Assembly (NCBI GenBank): GCA_002342685.1
Contig: DDQN01000039.1
Location: 1 to 63,962, forward strand
Direction of reading: 5' to 3'
Length of the DNA: 63,962 nt
Source of the DNA: Vibrio sp. UBA2441
GTDB lineage: Bacteria > Pseudomonadota > Gammaproteobacteria > Enterobacterales > Vibrionaceae
This document shows, piece after piece, positions 17,888 to 26,345 of the stretch. How positions within the stretch are numbered: position 1 is the stretch's first letter; each line of letters begins with the position of its first letter. Under the pieces are notes generated by a model. It saw nothing but the letters and a program-made list of their open reading frames with translations. It had not been told where the DNA came from and did no database searches. A program made the translations under genes and the position numbers.

Positions 17888-18910
17888 AATTGGTGGAGCA
17901 TACATAAAGCCACCAGCATTCCATAGCGCATTTACGCCACGAGAAATTTGTAGTGGAGAGTCTTTACCAACGGTAGATTCAAATAACTCACCGTAGTTGC
18001 CCACTTGTTTAACAATTTGGTATCCCCAGTCATCACGAATACCAAGTGCCTTACCTTTAGGACCATCAACACCAAGAATTCGTTTGATGTTAGGATCTTT
18101 GGATTTTAGCATCTGATCAGCGTTTTTAGACGTGATACCGTACTCTTCTGCATTAATCATAGCAGCAAGAGTCCATTTCGTTATGTTAAACCATTGGTCG
18201 TCGCCTTGACGTACAACGGGTCCCAAAGGCTCTTTAGAAATGATTTCTGGAAGTACGACTGCAGATTTAGGGTCTTTAAGATTTAAACGTAGAGCATAAA
18301 GGCCTGATTGGTCAGTTGTCAGAACATCACAACGACCGGCGTCGAAGCCTTTAGAGGTTTGAGCTGCAGTATCAAATACAACAGGCTTATAAGACATACT
18401 ATTATTACGGAAATAGTCGGCTAGGTTAAGCTCTGTAGTTGTACCTGACTGAACGCAAACGGATGCACCGTCAAGTTCTTTAGCACTTTGAAGGCCGAGG
18501 TCTTTATTAACCATGAAACCTTGGCCATCGTAATAGGTTACGCCGACAAAGTTTAGACCTAATGCTGTATCGCGGTGAAGTGTCCATGTGGTGTTGCGCG
18601 ACAAAATGTCGATTTCACCAGACTGTAGGGCTGTAAAGCGTTCTTTTGCAGTAAGAGGAACATATTTAACTTTAGACTTGTCGCCTAAAACAGCAGCGGC
18701 TAGTGCCTGACAGTAAGCAACATCGATACCTTCCCACTCACCTTTAGAGTTTGGGTTTGAAAATCCTGGAAGACCAGTACTTACTCCACAAGTTATAAAT
18801 CCTTGAGAAGACACTTTTTCCAGAGTACTTTCAGCGGCAGACGCTGTGTTTGCCATCATTGCAGTAGAAGCAGCTACGACTGAAGCAAGAATTGTTAGTT
18901 TATTCGCCAT
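17882..18910 (-). CDS. aapJ: Amino-acid ABC transporter substrate-binding protein (AapJ)
   Basis: 342 residues. A signal peptide (cleavage near TASAAE) is followed by the family-3 solute-binding fold, with ITCGVSTGLPGFSN at the start and the FTALQSGEIDILSRNTTWTL segment. It captures L-amino acids in the periplasm and delivers them to AapQMP. The ATG at 18910 with AGGAAGGA upstream is preferred to the ATG at 18934. First gene of the operon. Confidence 0.95.
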   Translation of the reverse strand: MANKLTILASVVAASTAMMANTASAAESTLEKVSSQGFITCGVSTGLPGFSNPNSKGEWEGIDVAYCQALAAAVLGDKSKVKYVPLTAKERFTALQSGEIDILSRNTTWTLHRDTALGLNFVGVTYYDGQGFMVNKDLGLQSAKELDGASVCVQSGTTTELNLADYFRNNSMSYKPVVFDTAAQTSKGFDAGRCDVLTTDQSGLYALRLNLKDPKSAVVLPEIISKEPLGPVVRQGDDQWFNITKWTLAAMINAEEYGITSKNADQMLKSKDPNIKRILGVDGPKGKALGIRDDWGYQIVKQVGNYGELFESTVGKDSPLQISRGVNALWNAGGFMYAPPIR

Positions 18911-19360
18911 TTGTATCCTTCCTGTATGATCCATTTTGAACCAGGTGACACCTGATACAAGGTTCCTTGAGTTGTTATATATTTAGCGACTGTTTTATGA
19001 ACAAAAGGTTTAAAACAATCTATTGTATCTGTCAGTAAGGTCTATAAAATTCAACATTATTGTATTCTTATAGCGTCTAGCTAGATGAAATTTATTAAAC
19101 CGAACAAGTGTTAGAATGACTAAATGTTATGTGTTTGTAAATAGTGCAAGTGTGCACAAAAATGGGCAAACAGGATTATATTTTGCCATTTTGCGGTTTT
19201 GGTGGCTCATGTGACTGGGGTTACTTGGTAAAAAGTGATGTGTGACTGGTATAATGAGTAAATTTAACAGTTAATAGTTCTGAATGTAGCTAGTATGTTA
19301 ATTTTATGCACCAATTGCGTGCGATGCCGTATAGAGTGAACTGATAATATAAGGAATTAA
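18911..19360. promoter_or_regulatory. Divergent promoter region, aapJ / cysG-like
   Basis: 450 bp of non-coding, AT-rich DNA. It must hold promoters for both flanking genes. A perfect 10-bp palindrome (TCTAGCTAGA) is at 19076-19085. I see no reliable sigma-54 or regulator consensus. Confidence 0.4.
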
Positions 19361-20305
19361 ATGCAGTATTTCCCACTTTTTTTTGATCTAAATCACAAGC
19401 CAGTTCTCGTTATTGGTGGTGGCGAAGTAGCGTCCCGTAAAGTAGAGATGCTGATGCGGGCTGGCGCCTCGGTTACTATCGTCGCTCCGCAAGTGACACC
19501 GTTCTTGAAGCAATGTATTGAGCAAGAAAAATGCGTATGGATTAATGAGAAGTATAGAGATGATTTATTAACGGATTATGTTCAGGTGTGGGCAACCACT
19601 AATGATATTGAGCTGAATCATAAAGTGCATAAATATGCCAAGAGTAAAGGGGTTATGGTTAACGTTGTTGATGATAAACCATACTGCGATTTCATAACTC
19701 CATCGATAGTAAACAGGGGCAAAATTCAGATAGCTATCTCCAGCGGAGGAGCGTCGCCAGTCTTAACAAGAAACATCAGAGAGAAAATAGAAACAGTATT
19801 GGGGCAAAATGTGTCATTACTGGCAGAGTTTGCTGAGTCAAAACGAACAGATATTAAAGCTCATTATCCTACAGTGACTGAGAGACGTTTGTTTTGGGAA
19901 GCTTATTTCTCTGATGGATCGGTTGAAGTTGCTGAAACAGCAGAACAATTAGAAGCTACTTATCAAAAGCATTTCAGCAAAAATAGCTCTGTGACGCCGT
20001 CACTTAACTGGGTCGAATTTGGTAATGATGTTGAGTTGTTGTCTTTAAAAACATTAAGAGTAATGCAACAAGCAGAAGTCGTATATTACCCAGAATCTTG
20101 TGGTTTTGATTTTATCGATTTGTGTCGCCGAGACGCTGAGCGGTTTCAATTTTCAAGCAAAGAGCATTTACTCGAAATACTTCAAGAAAGCAAACAATCC
20201 GAAATAAATAACATCTGCATACTTATACCTAAAGATAGTTCAGAATATTCGTCCGGTGTATTTGATGAATGTGGGAGTGGGAAGGTATATAAAGTCATTG
20301 GTTAG
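19361..20305 (+). CDS. Siroheme synthase-like protein (Met8/CysG-B domain plus vestigial methylase domain)
   Basis: 314 residues. Residues 1-210 match the precorrin-2 dehydrogenase/sirohydrochlorin ferrochelatase half of CysG: NAD-binding VLVIGGGEVASRKVEMLMRAG, ATTNDIELN, the FITPSIVNRG region and ISSGGASPVL with the CysG regulatory serine. Residues from about 218 resemble the very start of the uroporphyrinogen methylase domain (VELLSLKTLRVMQQAEVVYY, then DLCRRDAERF), but the glycine-rich SAM loop is degraded to VEFGND and the rest is missing. It should make siroheme from precorrin-2. Methylation must come from a separate CobA. Confidence 0.88.
   Translation: MQYFPLFFDLNHKPVLVIGGGEVASRKVEMLMRAGASVTIVAPQVTPFLKQCIEQEKCVWINEKYRDDLLTDYVQVWATTNDIELNHKVHKYAKSKGVMVNVVDDKPYCDFITPSIVNRGKIQIAISSGGASPVLTRNIREKIETVLGQNVSLLAEFAESKRTDIKAHYPTVTERRLFWEAYFSDGSVEVAETAEQLEATYQKHFSKNSSVTPSLNWVEFGNDVELLSLKTLRVMQQAEVVYYPESCGFDFIDLCRRDAERFQFSSKEHLLEILQESKQSEINNICILIPKDSSEYSSGVFDECGSGKVYKVIG
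19991..20003. other. matS site (perfect)
   Basis: A second GTGACGCCGTCAC, identical to the site at 11864, lies within the siroheme synthase-like gene. Confidence 0.88.
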
Positions 20306-20317
20306 GGAAAAATCAAA

Positions 20318-20340
20318 ACGGGAAGCAAAGAGCTTCCCGT
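20318..20340 (-). terminator. Intrinsic terminator of yajQ
   Basis: A 9-bp perfect stem (ACGGGAAGC/GCTTCCCGT) followed on the minus strand by TTTTGATTTTT. Confidence 0.85.
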
Positions 20341-20365
20341 AACCATGTTTCAAAATGACTTTGGA

Positions 20366-20848
20366 TTAGTCTCTGAAATTATCAAATTGAAATGGTTGAC
20401 CTAGATCTGTTTCTTTTACTAAAGCGATAGTAGATTGCAAATCATCACGTTTCTTACCAGTAACACGTACTTTGTCACCTTGAATGGAAACCTGAACTTT
20501 TATCTTGGCATCTTTAATTGCTTTCACTAGCTTTTTAGCGATTGGTGTATCAATACCTTGTTTGAACTCCACATCTTGATACCAGCTTTTACCAGAGTGT
20601 ACAGGTGTTTTTGTTTCTATGGCGGAAGCATCCACACCGCGTTTGGCAAGGTTACCGCGTAAAATATCCATCATCTGTTTTAACTGAAAGTCATTTTCAG
20701 CGGCAAGTTTCGCCATCTCATCTTTTATCTCGAAACTTGCTTCGATATTTCGAAAGTCAAATCGGGTAGAGAGTTCTCGGTTTGCGTTGTCTATTGCGTT
20801 TCGCAGTTCAACGGTATCGACTTCAGAAACAATATCAAAAGAAGGCAT
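20366..20848 (-). CDS. yajQ: YajQ-family nucleotide-binding protein
   Basis: 160 residues, the standard YajQ length. It starts MPSFDIVSEVD and ends DLGQPFQFDNFRD. The two-ferredoxin-fold family binds nucleotides; some members are c-di-GMP effectors. The ATG at 20848 with AGGAGC upstream is chosen over an upstream frame extension. It lies 10 bp downstream of the DAHP synthase gene, so it is probably co-transcribed with it. Confidence 0.94.
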   Translation of the reverse strand: MPSFDIVSEVDTVELRNAIDNANRELSTRFDFRNIEASFEIKDEMAKLAAENDFQLKQMMDILRGNLAKRGVDASAIETKTPVHSGKSWYQDVEFKQGIDTPIAKKLVKAIKDAKIKVQVSIQGDKVRVTGKKRDDLQSTIALVKETDLGQPFQFDNFRD

Positions 20849-20858
20849 GCATAAGCTC

Positions 20859-21914
20859 CTATTTATTAACACTTTTAATTGTATCAGAAAGCATTTCCAG
20901 CATGGTTGCTGTATCTTGCCAACTTAGACAGGGATCAGTAATTGATTGGCCGTATTTTAAAGAGGTTAAATCATCCATAGGTTGATTTCCTTCTTCGATA
21001 AAGCTTTCGGCCATAATTCCGGCAATATAGCGACTGCCAGAACGAATTTGTTCACAGATATCTTTAGCCACATCAAGCTGTTTACGGTGCTGTTTTTCGC
21101 AGTTTGCATGACTAAAATCGACGACAAGCCTTTGTGGTAGGTCGAACTCTGCAAGTTTATCACAAGCTTGCTTAATGGATGACGTATCGTAGTTTGGCCC
21201 GGTATCGCCACCACGTAAAATAATATGCCCCCATGGATTACCACTGGTGCGGTAAACTGTCATGCGACCGTTTTTATCTGGTGAATAAAAATAGTGACGG
21301 GCTTTAGCTGCGCGGATTGCATCAATCGCTATTTTAACATTGCCGTTAGTGCCGTTTTTAAAGCCAACAGGACAAGAAAGTGCCGACGCCATTTCACGGT
21401 GAATCTGTGATTCGGTGGTACGGGCGCCAATTGCGCCCCATGCAATAAGATCGGCAATATATTGACCTGTGATCATATCAAGAAACTCAGTGGCGGTGGC
21501 AAGGCCAAGTTTATTAATATCAAGAAGTAACTTACGGGCCTTATTTAGTCCGGTTTCTAAAGCGTAAGACCCGTCAAGATTCGGGTCGGTAATTAATCCT
21601 TTCCAGCCAACGACCGTTCTTGGTTTCTCAAAATAGGTACGCATAACAATGAATAACTCATTCTTATATTTGTCCTGAAGTTTTGCTAATCGATGAGCAT
21701 AATCAAGAGCGGCGTCGGTATCATGTACCGAACAAGGACCAATGACTACTAACAAACGGTTGTCATCGCCGTTTAAAATATTTTCAATTTGTTTACGCGC
21801 ATTCGCGATGGTTTCCGAGACTTCATCTGTCAATGGGTGCTGAAGGACAAGTTCGGCTGGGGTAGGCATCGGCCCGAGGGGCTGAGTTCTTAATTCATCA
21901 GTTTTTAAAGGCAT
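20859..21914 (-). CDS. aroH: DAHP synthase, AroH-type (first step of the shikimate pathway)
   Basis: 351 residues from MPLKTDELRT. It condenses phosphoenolpyruvate with erythrose 4-phosphate. Typical segments include VVIGPCSVHD, EKPRTVVGWKGL, IGARTTESQ and PVGFKNGT. The N terminus (KTDELRT...TPAEL) and body resemble the tryptophan-sensitive AroH of E. coli more than AroF or AroG; feedback specificity is inferred from that. The frame continues upstream to an ATG at 21989 whose extra residues are hydrophobic and unlike the family. Neither start has a good ribosome binding site. No clear TrpR operator was found. Confidence 0.92.
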   Translation of the reverse strand: MPLKTDELRTQPLGPMPTPAELVLQHPLTDEVSETIANARKQIENILNGDDNRLLVVIGPCSVHDTDAALDYAHRLAKLQDKYKNELFIVMRTYFEKPRTVVGWKGLITDPNLDGSYALETGLNKARKLLLDINKLGLATATEFLDMITGQYIADLIAWGAIGARTTESQIHREMASALSCPVGFKNGTNGNVKIAIDAIRAAKARHYFYSPDKNGRMTVYRTSGNPWGHIILRGGDTGPNYDTSSIKQACDKLAEFDLPQRLVVDFSHANCEKQHRKQLDVAKDICEQIRSGSRYIAGIMAESFIEEGNQPMDDLTSLKYGQSITDPCLSWQDTATMLEMLSDTIKSVNK

Positions 21915-22130
21915 TTTAGCGACTGTAATTCTATTGAGAAGCGGTAAAGATAACGGAAATAATACAAGTAATAAACTAAGTTTATTCATGATGTTGAAAA
22001 AAATAATCTTAAGTAACAGAATTCAGTACGTTTTAGCCTTTTTTTTTCACTTGAACGCTATACGGTGTTACCTTTTATATGTGGAGTAAATCGTGTCTTA
22101 GCTTTATGTCCGTACGCGTTATCCGAGCTG

Positions 22131-22162
22131 GCCAATTTGACAAAATTCAGATCAAATTTGGC
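22131..22162. promoter_or_regulatory. Imperfect inverted repeat upstream of the PEP-synthase-like gene
   Basis: GCCAATTTGAC and ATCAAATTTGGC form arms of a palindrome with a one-base bulge, about 50 bp before the start at 22210 and within the divergent aroH promoter region. It may be an operator; the regulator is unknown. Confidence 0.45.
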
Positions 22163-22209
22163 GTGTTTGTGTGTTGGTTAAGACATTGGAATAACCTAAT
22201 GGAGTAGTA

Positions 22210-23088
22210 ATGAGAAATCCTAACGTTGAAGAGATCCACCCTGAGTTAGACTTGGTTAATGTCTTTCCGTATTTTGTTCAAGAAAAACCGTCGACTCAAC
22301 TTTATATCTCTCTTGCTGATTTAATCTTGGAACATGTTTTTTATCATCCTTGCATCAATTTGGATGACCTATCGGACACCGATAAGTCGACAGTGGATAC
22401 CATGCTGGGAGGTCAAACGCCTCAACAGCATTTAATTTCAATCCTTTTAGGGGTCATACAATCTGCTATTAAGCCTCATCATGAATGTATCAAATTATGT
22501 CTGAGCCACACAGATAGCTACGCATTTAGTGCGTTGCTAGGGCAGAACGAACTAAAAGAAGTAAACCCGGCTATGGGGGTCAGAGGTGTCTCTAGGTTTG
22601 TTTCTGATTTTTATAAGGATGCGTTCGACGTCGAATGCCAAATTGTAAAGAGATTAAGGAGTTCTGGCTACGATATCGAGTTGGTCATTCCATTTGTTAG
22701 AACTTTGAGTGATGGTGCATGTATTATCGATAAACTGGCTGAAAAAGGATTGCCTAGGGGCTTAGATAAGTTCAAAGTCCATTTCTCGTGTGATATGCCT
22801 TCGTCCGTACTGCTGGTAGACAAGCTATTACATTATTTCGATGGCGTCGTGGTTAATTTGGATAGCTTAGGGGAATTCACTTTTGCTATTGATAGGACGA
22901 ATGAACAGTTATCAGGACAATTAGACTTACAGAATGAAGCATTAATCATACTAATAGAACGCGTTATAGCAGAAACTAACAAGGTAAATAAACCTTGCCT
23001 AATTAAAATGGCTGCGTTGAAACCATATCCTAAACTGCAATCTCTGTTTGTTGAAAGTAAAGGGTTGAAAATCGCTATATCCGAGTAA
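22210..23088 (+). CDS. Orphan PEP-synthase-like C-terminal domain protein
   Basis: 292 residues. The segment NPAMGVRGVSR, the VIPFVRTLSDGACIIDKLAEKGL run and the SSVLLVDKLLHYFDG run clearly resemble the PEP/pyruvate-binding TIM-barrel of phosphoenolpyruvate synthase. The ATP-grasp and phosphohistidine domains are absent. The metal-binding glutamate of CEIPS is aspartate here (CDMPS). The catalytic cysteine motif near the C terminus (GICGQ in PpsA) is replaced by PCLIKMAA. It is probably not an active PEP synthase; a binding or regulatory role is a guess. It lies next to DAHP synthase, which uses PEP. Confidence 0.8.
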   Translation: MRNPNVEEIHPELDLVNVFPYFVQEKPSTQLYISLADLILEHVFYHPCINLDDLSDTDKSTVDTMLGGQTPQQHLISILLGVIQSAIKPHHECIKLCLSHTDSYAFSALLGQNELKEVNPAMGVRGVSRFVSDFYKDAFDVECQIVKRLRSSGYDIELVIPFVRTLSDGACIIDKLAEKGLPRGLDKFKVHFSCDMPSSVLLVDKLLHYFDGVVVNLDSLGEFTFAIDRTNEQLSGQLDLQNEALIILIERVIAETNKVNKPCLIKMAALKPYPKLQSLFVESKGLKIAISE

Positions 23089-23182
23089 TTGGTCTAATTT
23101 ACGCATCATTTTATTAACAAACAATTGACATTTATATGGGTGCTCGATTTACTGGTCTAATCAGTTATAAGTCGAGGCTCAT

Positions 23183-23659
23183 ATGTTTTCTACTCTTACT
23201 AAAGCTAATTTCTATCTCAATGTATTCGCATTTACCAAGGTTCCTTTGATATGGCTCTGCCGTCCCAAGATACTTGCTATCGATGATGATCAAGTTGTAA
23301 TACGAATACCGCTTCGACGCAGAACCAAAAATCATTTAAATAGCATGTATTTCGGTGTACTGGCCGTTGGAGCCGATGTTGCCGGTGGTTTCTTAGCGAT
23401 GAATAAAGCAAAAGACAGTAATAAGTCGATATCGTTAGCGTTTAAATCCGTTGAAGCTCAATTTCTTAAAAGACCTGAAGCGGATGTTGTATTTACATGT
23501 GCTGATGGAAAATTAATAGACCAAGTATTAGAAGAAAGTTCTCGTACGGGAGAAAGAGTTAACCAGTCGGTACGGATCGTCGCTACTTGCCCTTCAATAA
23601 ATGGCGATGAACCTATGGCTGAGTTTAAACTCATGCTTTCAATAAAAACACGCTCATAA
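23183..23659 (+). CDS. DUF4442 hotdog-fold protein (putative thioesterase)
   Basis: 158 residues. The segment RRRTKNHLNSMYFG followed by GADVAGG is characteristic of DUF4442 proteins, which share the hotdog fold of acyl-CoA thioesterases. Substrate unknown. It stands alone between the PEP-synthase-like gene and cvfB, with a 94-bp upstream gap and an AGGCTC-like ribosome binding site. Confidence 0.82.
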   Translation: MFSTLTKANFYLNVFAFTKVPLIWLCRPKILAIDDDQVVIRIPLRRRTKNHLNSMYFGVLAVGADVAGGFLAMNKAKDSNKSISLAFKSVEAQFLKRPEADVVFTCADGKLIDQVLEESSRTGERVNQSVRIVATCPSINGDEPMAEFKLMLSIKTRS

Positions 23660-23742
23660 TTTTACTACCTGAATCTGTGGAGCTCGCATCTTGGTTGAGA
23701 TTGGGTATAATCCACATCAAATTTAGGTATGAGAATAGATTC

Positions 23743-24579
23743 ATGATAAAAGTTGGCCAGGTAAACACCCTTGAAATTGTAAAAATTGAAGACTTTGGTG
23801 TCTTTTTGGATGCAGATGATTACGGTAGTGTAATGCTACCGAAACGTCAGGCTCCCTCTGATGCAAAAGTAGGCCAAAAGTTAGACCTATTTCTCTATTT
23901 TGACTCAGACAGTCAACTGACGGCAACGACAGAATCGCCTATTGCACAGGTGGGTGAATGGGGCTTAATGGAAGTCGTTGCTATGAACCCAACTGGTGCG
24001 TTTGTAAACTGGGGTATTGAAAAGAAAGATCTACTGGTCCCTTTCAGTGAACAGCGAGCTCGCTTTAATGAAGGTCAGAATATTCTGGTTTATGTGTACA
24101 CAGATAAAGCCTCTGGCCGAATTGTTGGCACAACCAAGTTTAATAAGATTCTAGATAACACTCCTGCAAATTATGAGAAAAATCAGCAAGTTGAATTAAT
24201 TGTTGCCGAGCGCAGTGAACTTGGCTACAAAGCAATAGTTAACGGAGAGCATTGGGGAATGATTTTTTCCTCAGATGTATTTGGAAAGCTATTTGTTGGT
24301 AAGCGTTTGAAAGGTTACGTTAAAGTTGTAAGAGAAGATGGAAAAGTTGACTTGTCTCTACAAAAAATTGGTGTTGGAAAAATGGACGATTTAAGTGAAA
24401 AAATCGTAGATCTACTTCAGAAAAAAGGTGGCTTCTTACCTCTAAATGATAAATCTACACCAGACGCGATATTTTCAGTTTTTCGTACAAGTAAGGGGAC
24501 GTTTAAGAAAAGCATTGGCGGCTTATATAAACAAGGAAAAATCACTATAGCTAAAGATGGCATTCATCTAGTTGAGTAA
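23743..24579 (+). CDS. cvfB: S1-like RNA-binding protein CvfB
   Basis: 278 residues: tandem S1/OB-fold domains (GQVNTLEIVKIEDFGVFLD at the start, KRLKGYVKVVREDGKVDLSL in the third) and a C-terminal winged helix (SKGTFKKSIGGLYKQGKI). CvfB-family proteins bind RNA and affect expression of virulence or stress genes. The frame is open to an ATG at 23677, but the ATG at 23743 gives the usual N terminus. Confidence 0.92.
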   Translation: MIKVGQVNTLEIVKIEDFGVFLDADDYGSVMLPKRQAPSDAKVGQKLDLFLYFDSDSQLTATTESPIAQVGEWGLMEVVAMNPTGAFVNWGIEKKDLLVPFSEQRARFNEGQNILVYVYTDKASGRIVGTTKFNKILDNTPANYEKNQQVELIVAERSELGYKAIVNGEHWGMIFSSDVFGKLFVGKRLKGYVKVVREDGKVDLSLQKIGVGKMDDLSEKIVDLLQKKGGFLPLNDKSTPDAIFSVFRTSKGTFKKSIGGLYKQGKITIAKDGIHLVE

Positions 24580-24617
24580 TACCTCGCCATTAGAATAAAA
24601 ATGTCCTGATAAAAAAG

Positions 24618-24643
24618 AGCCCAGCAGTTTCCCGTGCTGGGCT
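24618..24643 (+). terminator. Hairpin terminator after cvfB
   Basis: A 9-bp stem AGCCCAGCA/TGCTGGGCT. The A-run before it, and the weak T-run after it, mean it might serve either strand. The 190 bp between it and rsmF hold nothing recognisable. Confidence 0.65.
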
Positions 24644-24837
24644 TAGGGGAAAGGTTCTAAACTGAGTATTGAAAGAAGAGTAGAACCTACGCTAATCATC
24701 GCTAACTTCGAGCTGATAAAGTAAGTCTAGTACAGGCATCAGGCATTGCCAGTAAAGGGGGAGGCTGCTCTTGTAAATTTAGAAGCAACCTCACTAGAGT
24801 GTTCAATGAATGAATTCAGATGTCTAGTTTCTATCGT

Positions 24838-26265
24838 TTAGAATAGATTGCCATCTCTGACTAATTCACGTGGCAAGCCGTTTTTTATTCGGTTACCTAC
24901 CCATTTACCCAGGCCAATGACATCAGGTCCAAGTTTAATTATTACTTCACCTTTACCTGAAAGATCTTCAGGACGTATATCTCTTCCCATGTACCATTCT
25001 CGGGCTTGTTCGATAGATAATTCGATACAAATACTCTCTGTACCGGTGGCTAATGACATGACCATTTCGTGTTGCCAGCGGAACCCTTTTTTATGCGATT
25101 CTGCTAACTTAATTCCCATACGATCAAAACGAATTTCACCAATCATTGGTTCAAGAGCCCTAGGGAAAAGCCAAACTTCATTGTCTCTTAACCATACATT
25201 GCCGGAGTCGGGGATTTTTATTTCAAGGTCGTGCGCCAAAGTGGTTTTGATATTTTCCTGTTCCTTTTTTGAAGCTCTAGTAAACGGGAACTTGCCTAAG
25301 CGTTTCTTTACTTCTGGTGGCTCAACGGAGCCATTTTTACGTATTCTGGCGACAAAAAAACCTTCGCTATCAAAAATCTGAGGATAGATGTGCAAAAATC
25401 CGTCTTCAGTTACTGCAGATTGCGCGTTATGGAATAGGTTATCTAGTCGTTCGAATTCTACATTGTCTTCAAACTTATCTTTAAGGTGGTGGCAAACTTG
25501 CTGATTTTCTTCCAGATTAAGTGTACAGGTAGAGTAAACTAAAACGCCACCAGGCTTTAATGCGTGGAAAGCACTCTCAATAAGGTCTTTCTGAGTCTCT
25601 GCAATGTCTAAAACGGAAGATCTGCTCCAGTTATTCATTGCATCTGGGTCTTTTCGGATTGTTCCTTCACCAGAGCAGGGGGCATCTAGCAGGATTGCGT
25701 CAAACTGTTCTGGCAACCAACCACCAAATACGCGCCCGTCGAAATTTGTTAATGCGACATTTTTTACACCACAACGTTGAACGTTTGAATATAATCCTTT
25801 GATACGACTGGCTGAAAACTCATTCGCGACTAATATCCCGTCGTTATTCATAGCGGCGGCTAATTGGGTAGTTTTAGAACCTGGAGCGGCAGCAACGTCG
25901 AGTACCGCTTTGAACAGGTCGTCTTCCTCTGACAAGAGTGCAGTAACAGGCATCATCGAACTGGCTTCTTGAATATAAAATAAACCAGCCATATGCTCGG
26001 AAGTATTGCCTAATGGTGTTTTGTCTGTCTCATGTCGCTCTATCCAAAAACCGGTAGCACACCAAGGTACGGGTGTTAGTATCCAGCCCTTTGTTTCTGC
26101 TCTTGTTAAAAAATCGCTGACAGAAATTTTAAGTGTATTTACCCGAATACTTCGTCTTAATGGTCGTTTACATGCAGCGATAAACTCCTCCATGCTGAGG
26201 TGAGAAGGCATGGTAGATTCAATTTGAGCAATAAATGCGTCGGGTAGTTTTATATTTGGATGCAC
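24838..26265 (-). CDS. rsmF: 16S rRNA m5C1407 methyltransferase RsmF
   Basis: 475 residues. The SAM site is VLDVAAAPGSKTTQ. The two catalytic cysteines are in DAPCSGEGT and YSTCTLNLEENQQV, as in NSUN/RsmB-type enzymes. The long C-terminal domain matches RsmF (YebU). It lies downstream of letB as in E. coli. Confidence 0.95.
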   Translation of the reverse strand: MHPNIKLPDAFIAQIESTMPSHLSMEEFIAACKRPLRRSIRVNTLKISVSDFLTRAETKGWILTPVPWCATGFWIERHETDKTPLGNTSEHMAGLFYIQEASSMMPVTALLSEEDDLFKAVLDVAAAPGSKTTQLAAAMNNDGILVANEFSASRIKGLYSNVQRCGVKNVALTNFDGRVFGGWLPEQFDAILLDAPCSGEGTIRKDPDAMNNWSRSSVLDIAETQKDLIESAFHALKPGGVLVYSTCTLNLEENQQVCHHLKDKFEDNVEFERLDNLFHNAQSAVTEDGFLHIYPQIFDSEGFFVARIRKNGSVEPPEVKKRLGKFPFTRASKKEQENIKTTLAHDLEIKIPDSGNVWLRDNEVWLFPRALEPMIGEIRFDRMGIKLAESHKKGFRWQHEMVMSLATGTESICIELSIEQAREWYMGRDIRPEDLSGKGEVIIKLGPDVIGLGKWVGNRIKNGLPRELVRDGNLF

Positions 26266-26345
26266 TGAAAAATCTCGGCAAGTTTAATTTGGGGCTAATT
26301 TTATACGAAAAAAAGAAAATTGCAGCTGTTAGGCTGCATTTCTGT

